Assembly (NCBI GenBank): GCA_031213475.1
Contig: JARUPZ010000035.1
Span: 4,764,953 to 4,828,952 of the forward strand
Source: Nereocystis luetkeana
Taxonomy: Eukaryota; Sar; Phaeophyceae; Laminariales; Laminariaceae
Length of the DNA: 64,000 bases
Reading direction: 5' to 3'
Position numbers and translations under genes: made by a program. The number at the start of each line of letters is the position of its first letter. Positions within the stretch are counted from its first letter, which is position 1. Positions 1 through 10,478 of the stretch are shown here, in pieces. The notes beneath the pieces were generated by a model. The model saw only the letters and a program-made list of their open reading frames with translations, was not told where the DNA came from and searched no databases.

Positions 1-137
1 CCCTCGTAAAGGATCTCGGTGTCCTCGTTGATGTAGCAGTACTCCGCCTCCTCCTCCGTGGAGGTGGCGATATCCATCACCTTGAACTCCACGGTGCGCA
101 TCGCACCCCGGGTCACGAAAGTGTCCCCCTTCCGCAG
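1..137 (-). CDS. CDC48: CDC48 exon 5 (cut by window edge)
   Basis: Begins after a long T tract ending in CAG and reads [20 protein letters not shown], then an acidic stretch ([18 protein letters not shown]), as in the p97 N domain. Two decayed copies of this exon and its flanking intron lie in the upstream intron at about 255-312 and 954-1017. Confidence 0.95.
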   Translation of the reverse strand, partial: MRKGDTFVTRGAMRTVEFKVMDIATSTEEEAEYCYINEDTEILYE

Positions 138-613
138 CTGAAAAAAAAAAAACAATTTCATGCGACACATACACAGGCGGCATTGCGTCATGCAAAGGCC
201 GCATTATATCGTGCAAGGACCACACTATGTGATGACGCTCGAGGCCACGCCCTTGCATTGAACTCCATAGCGCGCATCGCACCCCCTGGCGACAAAGGTG
301 TCACTCGTTCACACCGCCAAGACGAAATAAAGATGAGACAAACGTGGCCCGAGGTTTATGTGGTACAAAGGCGACACTACTATGCGATTCGAAGGTGATT
401 CTATTTCGTCTCCCCGAATTGATTTAAAATTATATACCAGGTATATATCAATGTGATTATTATGATTGCGATTATGATGATGATGATTACGATGATGATG
501 ACAATGATGGTGATAATGATGATGAGAATGATGGTTATTGGAGTTATTTTATTATTTTATTACTTTATTCTTATTATTATTTTATTAGTTTAAAAATTTT
601 ATTATTATTTTAC

Positions 614-649
<36 letters not shown>

Positions 650-3600
650 GGTCATTATTGTTATAAACTTTCCTGACATCTCTGTTTGCCATCGTCCCCC
701 CCCCCTCGTAATCTTTTGTGTGTTTTTACAAAAAATGGCCAAATGGTTCCCTCCTTTTTCGACTCTCTACTCGAGTGTTCTTTTAGCGTGGCCCTCTCCA
801 CTTCATTTCCCCTTTTCTACCCCACGACAGAAAAAGCGGAAATACGAACCCCGGAGCTCAGTGGTTTAACCGTACTCAATAAAGAGAAAGTCGTAAGTCG
901 CTGATGTGAGGGCGGAGGCAATGCGAAGGTGACATTGAGCGATGCCAAGGTGGTGACCTTGAAGTCCACTGTGCGCATCGCACACCTGCGTCACAAGCGT
1001 ACCCCCCTTTCGCAGGAGCAAACACCGAAGGAACCATGTCGAACGAATGCGACACATAGGCGGTATTCTGCGATGCAAAGGCCACAGTACGTTGATGCTT
1101 CAAGCTCACGCTACATACTACATACAGCAGTGAGGCACCGGCGGTAACGAACATGTGGAGCTGCTGCAGACAGACATATGATAGCTGTAGAACTCAGAGG
1201 GTGTGTGTGTCCATAACACGAACAGCAACAGGGCGATTCTGCAGCAGATACACGTGTCATCATGCTTCATTGCGCGTGTCCCACACCCCCACCTCCCACC
1301 CTAGCAGCCCGGGCTACCTCCTGCGCTCATTGCTACAATCGTCCTATGCCTCTACGTATACTTCGCACTACAGGTTTACGACATTTCTTTACTCTGAAAT
1401 GTCAGGGGGGTTACTGCTGTTAATAATCCTTTTACTACGTACGTGCTGCGAAGAAAATCCCACGCAAATTCCAAGTAGTTTGCGTATTGCCTCAAAAGGT
1501 GGTTGCATGCGTGCACTTCGAAAGAGGTCACGTCGCAGTGGTAATGCAAACCACTCCGGGTGTCTGTCAATATAAGGACCGCTCTGTCTTCATAATACTG
1601 TAAAAACGCTCCATCTATTTCCGCCCAGAGCGATATGAATAAACGCCTCACCGGCTTGAACTCCCCCTCGAAGAAAGGCTGCAAAAACGTTTCGAACGTT
1701 TCCCCCGTGACCCCCTCTAGGTCCTCGGCGTACGGCAACACGTGCACCACCGTCGCGTACTTCACGTCCGGCGCCTCGTGCACCGTCACGATGTCCCCCA
1801 GCCTCAATCGCAGGTTCTTGCGCGTCACCTATTGCATTGCATCCGCCACAAACATTTCCGTTTACGTAGTTGCGAGCTTTTTGGTGTACTGTACTTGCCA
1901 TCCAAATTGGAGCGATCAGAATGAAGCAATCAAATGCGACCAATCGACTTCGACGAACCGAGAAAAAGTCGCGCGGTGCGAAAAACACGCATGTATACCT
2001 TGGACATGCGAATCGATGCGTCCTCGAGACCCTCCTCGACGAGAGCGATGCACACCGTGTCCTTGCGCTTTTTCCCCTTGAGCAGAACGGCGTCTCCGTT
2101 GAAGATGCCCAGCTGTAACAGGAACAAGCGCGCGCAACACAGAAAACACGCACAAACGGGAGCGGCGACCTTAGCCACGAGGCTTCGTCTTCAGCGCAAC
2201 ATCTCGCGATCATCGTTTTGCATGTACCAACACTGCCTGTAATAGTAGTGGTAGTATTATAGTAGCAGCAGTTAGTAGTAGTAGTAGTAGTAATAGATAG
2301 TCGTAAATATTATAGTAGCAGTAGTAGTGGTATCAACAGTCGTGGGTGTAGTAGAGGTTATAGTATTATTAATAGTAGAGGTTGAAGTAGTAGTAGTAGT
2401 AGTAGTAGTAGTACGACACTGAAAACTGACGCCCATAGCCTCGCTATGTGCTGCAGGAGGTTGGCACCAGATAGCAGAGTCACATTTCATACACGTCCTC
2501 CATTTTTTCTAGCTCGCTTGGCTTGTTGCAGTATCAACTCCTACAAATCTCCGTGTCTGTCCACGACGACCATGCCCACCATGGTTTCAAAAACATTCTC
2601 AAGACGACCATGTTTACCACGGTTTCACACAAGTTCCAAGGTTATGTTAGGTAGGATACTTACCTTTGGGTACCCGGGTATCAGGTCTGGTCGTTTTCGC
2701 CATACTCGAGTACATACCCGGGTAGTCCTTAAGTGCTACCCTACCACACACCGACGATGAATGCTCCGTCTCATAATGGCGGTATGCTACGATAAGTGTT
2801 TCGTTTATGAGACGTATACAATGTGACATCAACCATATGCCATCAATCATGTGAGCTCAACCACGTCACGCCAACCAAGTGTGACATCAACCCTGTAATA
2901 TAAACTCGCCGTCTCAACCTTGCCACATCAACAACGTAAAAATCAAACGAGAAAAAATTACCATGTGCTTCACTTTCAGCTCACCTCGTCCATCTTGGCC
3001 GCGCTCAAGCTCACTACCGTCTGCTCCACCTCCGCGCTAACGGCGTCATCAACCTGTTACATACGCATTGAACAGATCAGATGGATCAGATCATCCTTTC
3101 ATCATCTAGCTCTCTCGGGGCCTACGATAGATCCCTGAGATATACGATAAGTACGATCAAAATAAGTTTTTCTGAGTGGGATTTGTATGACACGGCTCTT
3201 GCGCACATGCATGTTTGTCTACTGTAGGATCTGTACTACACAGATCCTGTGCAGCATCTCATGACGGCAAATATAGGATCTAGATCATCTATACTACTGC
3301 TGTAGGTCACGATCTGTCCAATGCATGCGCCTGTGACACACATACACACCACCGATTCCGATCGATTTCCCTATTCAGCTACGGGAAGCCTGTCGAACTC
3401 GTCTATTACGGGGGACCATAGTTAATAGGACCAAATATTGTTATTAATAGTAGAAATGGTTAAATATATAGGTTTTTATGTTTACCACAGGTCCCATTAA
3501 CTATGGTCCCCCGTAATAGCTAGAGCTCGATATCCGCCACCACCATGATACTCACCACACACGCGTTGGGCATCGCCCGCCTAGCCTCCTCCATCTTGGC

Positions 3601-3834
3601 GACGAGGTCGATCTCTTCCTCGTCGTCTACGGGCATGGACAGCGCCGTCTTCGGTTTCTCGGCCTCCTTTTTTTTGCCGCCGGCGTCAGCCTTGTCCCCC
3701 AACCCCTTTTTCTTCCCGCCCTTCTTCGTTTTCTTCTTCTTTTTCTTGCCCGCGACACCCTCCTCAAAATCTGTCACTGCTGGCGTGGATGAGGCATGAG
3801 ATCGACACCGACGAAACACGATGACGGTTAGCAT
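1..3834 (-). CDS. CDC48: CDC48/p97 (VCP) AAA+ ATPase, N-terminal part, five exons, incomplete at left edge
   Basis: CDC48/p97 is the hexameric ATPase that extracts ubiquitinated proteins from membranes and complexes. Exons on the minus strand are 3834-3556, 3053-2985, 2112-1999, 1828-1652 and 137-1, all joined in phase 0 with GT-AG introns (donors GTGAGT, GTGAGC, GTATAC, GTGAGG). The spliced frame gives the double-psi barrel of the N domain: [81 protein letters not shown], then [20 protein letters not shown]. These match p97 in order and spacing. The D1 and D2 ATPase domains lie off the left edge. The N terminus is about 70 residues longer and far more lysine-rich than usual. The gene is divergent from the DUF1764 gene. 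Identity is certain from the sequence; only the start codon is uncertain. Confidence 0.95.
138..1651 (-). other. CDC48 intron 4 with decayed exon-5 copies and microsatellites
   Basis: The 1.5-kb intron holds an ATG/ATT-rich microsatellite tract at about 455-650 and two degenerate direct copies of exon 5: about 255-312, and about 954-1017 with intron flank resembling 159-200. The copy at 954-1017 translates to LRKGGTLVT and then loses frame; it has no AG acceptor at the matching position. No further gene was seen. Confidence 0.7.
1652..1828 (-). CDS. CDC48: CDC48 exon 4
   Basis: Fifty-nine codons from [16 protein letters not shown] to EGEFKP, covering the second half of the N-domain barrel and the [14 protein letters not shown] turn. 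The acceptor is GCAATAG and the donor CCG|GTGAGG, phase 0. The reading frame stays open past the donor, but exon 5 supplies the true continuation LRKGD. Confidence 0.95.
1999..2112 (-). CDS. CDC48: CDC48 exon 3
   Basis: Thirty-eight codons starting [18 protein letters not shown], the hallmark p97 segment around LLKGKKR, and ending DASIRMSK. The acceptor is TTACAG, the donor AAG|GTATAC, phase 0. Confidence 0.95.
2240..2425. repeat. TAG/TAT trinucleotide-rich microsatellite
   Basis: Runs of (TAG)n and related triplets with interruptions inside CDC48 intron 2. It gives short open frames of poly-Thr or poly-Ser type with no other coding signal. Confidence 0.85.
2985..3053 (-). CDS. CDC48: CDC48 exon 2
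   Basis: Twenty-three codons, [16 protein letters not shown]...AAKMDE, equivalent to the start of the p97 N domain ([22 protein letters not shown] in shape). The acceptor is GTAACAG and the donor is GAG|GTGAGC. Both ends are phase 0. Confidence 0.93.
3409..3513. mobile_element. MITE family 1 copy, complete
   Basis: About 105 bp with terminal inverted repeats beginning CGGGGGACCATAGTTAATAG and ending in the complement, flanked by TA on both sides. There is no coding capacity. It lies in CDC48 intron 1. It is the best reference copy for the family, which has members at 4031, 4786, 9497, 9535, 56103 and 59943. Confidence 0.85.
3556..3834 (-). CDS. CDC48: CDC48 exon 1, lysine-rich N-terminal extension
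   Basis: The exon encodes up to 93 residues: a basic stretch with runs of lysine and glycine ([16 protein letters not shown]), an acidic patch ([20 protein letters not shown]), then MPNACV. The last part joins VDDAVSAE of exon 2 and aligns with the RPNRLIVDEA region of ordinary p97. The donor is GTG|GTGAGT. The ATG at 3834 is the first in frame. A possible acceptor (TGACAG, exon from 3771) would mean an undetected upstream exon, so the start is tentative. Ordinary CDC48 has only about 20 residues before this point. Confidence 0.75.
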
Positions 3835-4030
3835 TAGTTGGGTTTACAGTCAAGTGCGTGCGGATATGTGCGGAGTTCTGCGTTCTATTTTAGAATCTGA
3901 CTATTTTAATAGCGCGTTCGCGGCTTGAAAATGTGTGTGTGTATTTGATGACAAAATGCTAAAATAAAGTCAGCTACGACACGACTTGGTATACTTCGCC
4001 ACTCAACCATAACTGCAGCATTACCTATAA

Positions 4031-4129
4031 CGGGGAAACGTGGTAATCAGGACCAAATAATAGTATTGAAAATAATGGAACCTACACGTTTATGTGTGTA
4101 TGACGGGTCCTGATTACTACCATCCCCCG
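4031..4129. mobile_element. MITE family 1, diverged copy
   Basis: Shares the CGGGG...GGTAATCAGGACC terminus and a complementary end (GGTCCTGATTACTA...CCCCCG) with the family, with substitutions in both ends. Confidence 0.65.
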
Positions 4130-4785
4130 TAGTAGTACACGTCAACTCCAGCCAAGGCATGCCTTTTTCACAGCCCTGACGACTACAGCATCGCCAACAC
4201 CATGCAACACCAACCTGTGGCTTAGGGGCGTGTCAATTCAGGGTCCTGGCTACGATTCAGGGGCCGACTAACTGCAGGACGGCCCTGCAAAACTAATTTT
4301 GCAAGTCGTCCACGATATCCTGGTTTACGCGAATTTTGCTGTTTAGCTGTGGCCGTTGGTGGAAACCCTCGGCTTTTTCATAGGCGGGCCATGTACTGAC
4401 GGGATCGGGGTGCGTTGGTGGACCCTGCTGGCGGCTACGCTAACTCCATACCTAGGGTCAGATTGGAGGGCTCAATTCCGGGCGAGATTAGGGCGCCAAG
4501 CGGGAGCAGGGCCTAAAACCTGCAGCGAGTTTTTTGCAACCCCGTCCTGCATTTACGTGTAGTCTCACGTACGATTCAAGGAGTTGCACAACACGCGCGC
4601 AGGATGATACCGCCAACACCGTACTCATTGTATAAGCGCGCTCACACAAGCAGTATACTCGTCGACGATTGATGAGACTGCACGTCTCATACCGGTATTT
4701 ACAGACCTGTGATTTCGCACGGCCTACTACTGTGACTCACCGACTAAGCAGTAATGATTGGTCGGACGATCGGTAATAGTTAATA

Positions 4786-4878
4786 CGGGGGACCATAGAA
4801 ATCAGGACCCATTACATATACGAAAATCTATATACGCCAGTGTTTTTAATAAGCATATTTGGTCCTGATTACTATGTT
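4786..4878. mobile_element. MITE family 1, copy with one end lost
   Basis: Starts with CGGGGGACCATAG and keeps the inner part of the other repeat (TTTGGTCCTGATTACTATG) but lacks the final CCCCCG. Confidence 0.6.
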
Positions 4879-6603
4879 TTCAGTGAAATAGCCGGTTCCT
4901 GGAGGTTCCGACGATCCGAGTTCTTGGGTTTTCGCGTGGAGGAAAGGCTGTAGAGTGTGGTGTACTTTTTTCCTTTTTGGGGGCGGGGCTCCTAGGCAGG
5001 GGAGCGCTGATGTGGCTCGCTTCCTGACTCGAGGAGTTAGTTGGCAAGTCGGTTGGCCATCAGCTGGCTTCGCCGGCCAATTTGCCGACTGAAGTCAGTT
5101 AGCTGGCTAACGGCACCTACCGATTAGTTCGGAGTCGTGACAAGCCTGCCAACTCAAACTAGGTGTTTTATCCGGATTCATAGTCGAAATAGCTGGGTCA
5201 CAATAGTGTATATACTTAGGCTCTACCCCACGTGCAGGAGTAAAGCGTGGTGGTCGTGGTCGCAACAGACCGGGCAGCAACCTCAACTCAATTGCAGCAA
5301 GCGTAGTGATTGTGGCCACTACAGACCAAGCAGCGACGGCTGCTGTACTGCTGCAGTGCGTACGCGTACCTTCTGTTGCTGCTGTGTGCGTGAACGTACA
5401 GCAGTACCTGGTACCTGGTGTATACTAATAGTAGTGCTATTAATAGTCGTGTTCATAGCCGCCGCAATGTATAACAGGAGAGCGACTTCGGGTTCGACGA
5501 GAGGAGCAACGTTCGTTCATGGCTACAGTAGCGGCAACAAGAAGGATCCCATCGAACGAGCGGCGCACAACGTTGGGCGTACAATCCAAGCTGGAGAGAA
5601 ACCCACGCAACAGCAGCACTAGCAGCACCAGCAGCAGCGGCAGCACCAGCAGCAGCAGGGAGTAACACGTGGTGGTGGTCATTCCAATAGCGCAGCACCA
5701 GGAGCCAGGTACCTCTTGTGCTACAAGCAGTACCTCAGGCAAGAAAGCTTGCTGCATACCAGGTTTATGATACCTGTGGTACCTGCTACGTATCATGCTT
5801 TTCTCCCAGCCCAGAGGCACCTGGTACGCATGGAACTTGCACTTGGTGTCAAATCAGTATCTATCAAAGAATCAACAGCAACAACACCATAGCCGCCACC
5901 ACACCTGATGCACCCCCACGAATCTCGTAAAGGCTCTCAGCGACACCCCTGCGTGCCCCTCGCCGCTCTGACCCAAGCCATCGGCTAGACGTGTCCGGAG
6001 CAGCGACCTTCCTCGAGCTGCGCGGCCCAGCGACAGCACCGCGAGCCACGCTGCTCCCCACCAACGGCCCAAAGAAGCCCGCCCCAGCGACTTCGACCGC
6101 GCAGCTCAGCCCAGCAGCCACCGCAGTGGCGGTAGCAGTCCTCGACTTCATGCTGACCGGCCGAGAGAGAGAACGGTGGCTCTCGGAGGCTGGACTTGGG
6201 ACCTCTCTCGATGGCCCCACGCTGTCTTTATGATGTCGTTATTGAACACGTGTGACCCTGGGTGACTTGACAACCAGGAACCAATGCAAACGCTCACAGA
6301 GCTTGACACCTCCTGCTGGCGGCCACCGGCGGTCGGGTGCTGCGGTACCGGGAAGGATAATCTTCTTTAGAGGAGTAAATCGCGGAAAAAGGGCTGATGT
6401 CTGTGTCGCTGTGTCGGTAGGCAGGCTGCGTCGGTGTGTTCATGTGCCTCGTTGGTGCTCTAGGCCTATGAAACTTTCCAAATACTTTCGAGGCGTTTTG
6501 TTCTAGGGGATGCTAGAGTCAGCTTATCAGGCAGACAGACCCCCAGCAGACCCCCCGCCGCACCCACCACTACCGACTGCACAGCAGCGAAAGGTGCCAC
6601 GCA

Positions 6604-6962
6604 ATGGCTCCACACAGCGACAAACGAATAAACCAACCCTCTGCAGCTGACGGACGAAAACGTGCAGCCCCTGGCGAAGAAAATCGAGATAGCCCTCCAC
6701 GCAAATCCTTGAAAAGCGAACACGTTGGCAAGGCAGACCCCGTACGATTGAGGGTCAACAGCAGCAGCAGCAAGCCTTTGAAAGAAGCACGGAACGGCAA
6801 GCCTTTGAGAGAAGGACAGAAGGCTGGAGCAAAGGGTGCGGGGCCTATGATTACCAAGCTTGGGAAAGGGAAGGCGAAAGCACGGGGGAAAGGCACGATC
6901 GACGACATATTTTCGGGCGTGAAGCGATTGAAAGAGGACAAGAAGGAGGAGGAAGTCCAGAG
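6604..6962 (+). CDS. DUF1764 gene exon 1
   Basis: Start ATG at 6604; 119 codons plus two bases, ending in GTC CAG AG before donor GTGGGT. Lysine/arginine-rich, with the IDDIFSGVKRLK motif near its end. Confidence 0.88.
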
Positions 6963-9900
6963 GTGGGTTCCGGGAGACAACTACTTGGAATTAGTGTGGG
7001 AAACTATTTTGCGGTGGTGTGCGGGTTACGAAACAACAGGTTACCGGTATGAGTCGTGCGAGTGCACGAGTACGTGAGGCGTACCAGGTACCTGGTACGT
7101 AATACGAGGACCTGCTGCTGGCTTGTATAAGCGTACAGAGCAGATGTTATTGGGAACGCTGACACCGCTACAGTAAGCAGTGCATGATGCCGGTGGGTAC
7201 GAGTACGATACGCAGAGCAGACGTACTCGTAGGCAGCAGCAGAACAATATTGCCGCCGTTTCAAATTGTGGTTCGTGGGCTCTAACATACCTGGTAGAGA
7301 GCTTGCGGGTATCCACCCACGAGCAAGACTACTGCCTGTGTACCTGACCCTGTAAGTGCTTGATGTATTAATAGTATCAGATTTTTATGTCGGTCCCGAC
7401 CCCGCTCTAAAAAGTCTACCAGTCACGCACGTAAAGTGAGAAAGTGGGATGGTGTTGGACCTCAAGAGCAACTGATTGGTACAGCAGCTGCACCACCTTT
7501 GCGTTCGTTGCGTACTCGTAGACCCGGACATCAGGACGTGTGTTTGGTGGCATTCCTTGTAAAGCCTGGTAATAAATGTGAATGTTAGAAATACCGTATC
7601 GTACAGCGTGGTATACTGGTCTCGGTGTCGGGTATCGTCACGGGTAAGACCCGAGGGCAGCACCTGACCGTACAAGCCATGCAACATACCATACCAACAT
7701 TCCACGGCATGGAACCATACTCGACATGCAAAGATATTCTATGTATGTAAACTCTACGTGAGTATACAGTTCCAGCCCTCTGAAAATGTACCGGGACTCT
7801 GGCCCAGGCTGGACATGTTCTCTTGTTCTTATTCGAGAAAGGGTGTGTTCCACACTAAATTCAGTATAACCGCTCCCCAATTTCTGATTTCCCCGGAGAA
7901 GATTAAGCTGCTTTTCGTTTTGGGGCTCTTCCTTATGCCATGCCTTATCCTGAGAGGGCTGATATTGCTGCATAATAGTATGTAATCAACTGCTCTATTA
8001 TAACCAGTACCCTGGTGTTAAATGGAGCTGTATCTGTCTATCGAGCTCTCTGTTGAGTTTTGAGTTTTGCGCTGGCTGCACTAGCACAAGGTCGATGCCG
8101 TAAACTGGAGAATATGCTCCCGAGGATGATATCCTTTGACAGCCGTCTAGCCTTCAAGCGGCCACTACCTAAGGCGTTATTCGTACTATATTATCCCAGG
8201 TACCAGGTACCTGGTGCGTGTTTAAGAAGGCGCGGTCGCGAGGAGATGCTTCGTAGCCGTCTGTCCAAGCACATGGATACGTAACCCCGGCAAGGCTGGA
8301 GCTGCTGCTGAGCCGTTAGCTTTCATGTTCTATGACGCTTGTATCACACAGCCCTCGGTGGTCGTTATGGAACACCCTGGGTGCATACATCCCTGGGTTC
8401 CTAGGTGGGTATGGATAATACGGCGGGTATAACAGATTGGAATGCTGCCGCTGCTTTGCGGCTGTAGGTCTTCGCAGACGTCAGCCACTCTGTCTCTGTC
8501 ACCTGGTGACCATCTCGCTCGACTGTTTCAGCGATGCTGGCCCTGAGCTGAGTGTGATCATCCACGTCTACTGCTGTAGGCCATATATCGCCAGTATCAA
8601 ATGGCAGGTATGCCACCGCGAATCGAGTACGCACTGACTGCTGTGCACTGGCCTCGCAAGAGTCCGAAGCACACGGCTTTTCGTAGTTGTTGCAGCGCTT
8701 GTATCCACATGGTCCTCGTGCGCATTTTTTGCTGTATGCTGTACTAGTTTCTTTGTGCGTGTTACAGTGCTATTGATCACTGTACTAAGTAATTTCTTCG
8801 TGTGCTGTATGTAATATTACCATTGATGCTATTGCTAGAGTGGCCAAGAAAAAGAAGATGAAGGAGGAGCACAAGCGAAGACAAGCGAACCCTTTCACGG
8901 GCGAGGGGGGGGCGGAAAAGCGATGGGGGTGGGCAGACGAAGTCAAGCCAGGTGAGCCTGCCCGCGCTTGGAGGAGGGCAGTAGTCCTTGGGCTGCGACG
9001 CGGCGTGTTAACTCTACGTACAGATGTGGGCTACGTCTGGTTCGATTGTTTTCGCTGAGATTATTTTTAAGCAGAGGTATTACGTATGTACGTTCACGCG
9101 ATTCGACCCCTTGATTGTCCCCCCCCCTGTATTTTCTAAAACCGGCATTTCAAGTATTACTTCGACTAGAGACCTTGACGCGTGACCGTTCTGCTAGCAC
9201 CCAAGCTTATAACCTCTTTAGGACTGCAGTCCCTATGTACGGACCAAACACTTGAATTATTCTCAGATTTAGGTGTCTGTAAAGTGCATTATTATTGCTA
9301 CGAGGGTTGATAAGCATGCGAGGAAGTACGCTGTTGCAACTGTACATAGGTCATAATGCATTCCAGCACTACCACCAATGTTCATGTTTACGTGCGTGTG
9401 ATGCTTGCCTCTGTTGGTGACTGCATTATTTTCCCCTTTATTTTCCCCATTCCATTTTTCATCTTCTTCGTCCTTCGTTCTCTCTCCCTCCTATTACGGG
9501 GGACCATAGTTGATAGGACCAAATATTGTTATTACGGGGGACCATAGTTAATACCTGGTAGGACCTATGGTATACATAGAAACATATATATTTGACCATT
9601 CTTACTAACAATATTTGGTCCTATTAACTATGGCCCCCCGTAATAGTAGAAATGCTTGAATATACACCGGTGGTGGGTTTTTGTCTATACCACGGGTCCC
9701 ATTAACTATGGTCCCCCGTAATACTAGTATTACTAGTCGTAACTCAGCTCTGGGGTCACATAGCAGACACCCCCCCCCTGATACGACTACAGACATGCAT
9801 GAGATCGAGTAAACCTCTCCTATCGAGTACACCCCTCCCCCCCACTACGATTCGTGCCTTGCATTTTCTATGACGAGAAGACTTCAGCCCTTGCTTCCCT

Positions 9901-10478
9901 GGTCTCGATTCGCGTCTAACTGCGTCATGCGGCACGCAGCATGCAGCATGCAGCATGTTGATAGTCGAGAAAGTTGATGGAGGACCGGGTAGTTGCGTAG
10001 CCGGGCGGCTGCTTTTTGTGTCGTTTTTGTGCGTATATAGCGACACTACTGAAGACACGAGCTCACTTGAAGTCGGCAGGAAAAGACAAGACAGATGGGA
10101 TTCCCCACTTGCTCTATAGCGCTATTAATAGTTGTAATTCATGTATCGTTTTTTCTTGTTTTTTGTTGGTTGTACAACACTCCACGCTCGACCTATAGAT
10201 GGTAATAGTGACATTGATACTGGTATTGCTGGCGGTATTGCTGGTGATGTTTGTTTTGGTATTGGTCGGTGTGCCTGCACCCTCTGGGCATAAACGCCTC
10301 AGTATTGTGCAATATTAATGTCTCCCTTCCCCTCCCAAACGTTTACGTGTTCCCGTGAACTTGTGCCGCAGTGCGATTCGACGACGAGGGACTTCCAATC
10401 TACACTTGGGAGTCGCTTAGAATAGGCCAGGGCGGGGGGACAGAGCTATGCCCCTTCGACTGTGACTGCTGCTTTTGA
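6604..10478 (+). CDS. DUF1764-family protein, three exons
   Basis: A eukaryote-wide family of small basic proteins of unknown function. Exons 6604-6962, 8839-8951 and 10372-10478 splice (phases 2 and 1, donors GTGGGT and GTGAGC) into about 192 residues. Residues 1-95 are basic and low complexity. A motif IDDIFSGVKRLKEDKKEEE follows, then a highly charged segment (VAKKKKMKEEHKRRQANPF). The C terminus carries the family signature: RFDDEGLPIYTWESLRIG, then GGGTELCPFDCDCCF and a stop. The cysteine-rich CPFDCDCCF end is the diagnostic DUF1764 feature. The basic N terminus suggests, but does not prove, a nuclear or nucleolar location. The start ATG at 6604 precedes the whole open frame. Confidence 0.9.
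8839..8951 (+). CDS. DUF1764 gene exon 2
   Basis: Acceptor TTGCTAG, completing an Arg codon and continuing VAKKKKMKEEHKRRQANPF...WADEVKP. Donor is G|GTGAGC (phase 1). The charged composition fits the linker between the two conserved DUF1764 blocks. Confidence 0.85.
9213..9260. mobile_element. MITE family 2, half copy
   Basis: Shares CTTTAGGACTGCAGTCCC and the downstream GGACCAAACACTTGAATTA with the complete family-2 copies at 58688 and 62055; the second end is missing. It lies in intron 2 of the DUF1764 gene. Confidence 0.55.
9497..9718. mobile_element. MITE family 1, outer element interrupted by a second copy
   Basis: The outer copy starts at the CGGGGG of 9497 and ends at the CCCCCG of 9718. 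It is split at its internal TTATTAATAG site by an inner family-1 copy (9535-9640). Comparison with the intact copy at 3409-3513 shows TA duplicated at the insertion point. Confidence 0.8.
9535..9640. mobile_element. MITE family 1, inner nested copy
   Basis: Complete terminal repeats CGGGGGACCATAG and GGCCCCCCG. Its left repeat is itself interrupted by seven extra bases that make TACCTGGTA at 9552-9560. Confidence 0.8.
10372..10478 (+). CDS. DUF1764 gene exon 3 with CPFDCDCCF end
   Basis: Acceptor GCCGCAG; reads VRFDDEGLPIYTWESL and ends ELCPFDCDCCF before TGA. Cysteines are at the spacing typical of the family's C terminus. Confidence 0.93.

Larger units (their letters stand above)
3835..6603. 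other. Intergenic region between divergent CDC48 and DUF1764 genes
   Basis: No supported gene. It holds two diverged family-1 MITEs, a copy of a degenerate GCCAACTA-type repeat at about 5030-5115 and a CAG/GCA-rich stretch at about 5600-5660. A GC-rich segment at 5930-6230 is open on both strands (about 80 and 118 codons), but neither frame resembles a known protein. Both promoters should lie here; I could not identify a core promoter element. Confidence 0.6.

Noticed and set aside
5864-6233. GC-rich open frames on both strands
   Set aside because: Neither translation resembles a protein family; high GC alone lowers stop frequency.
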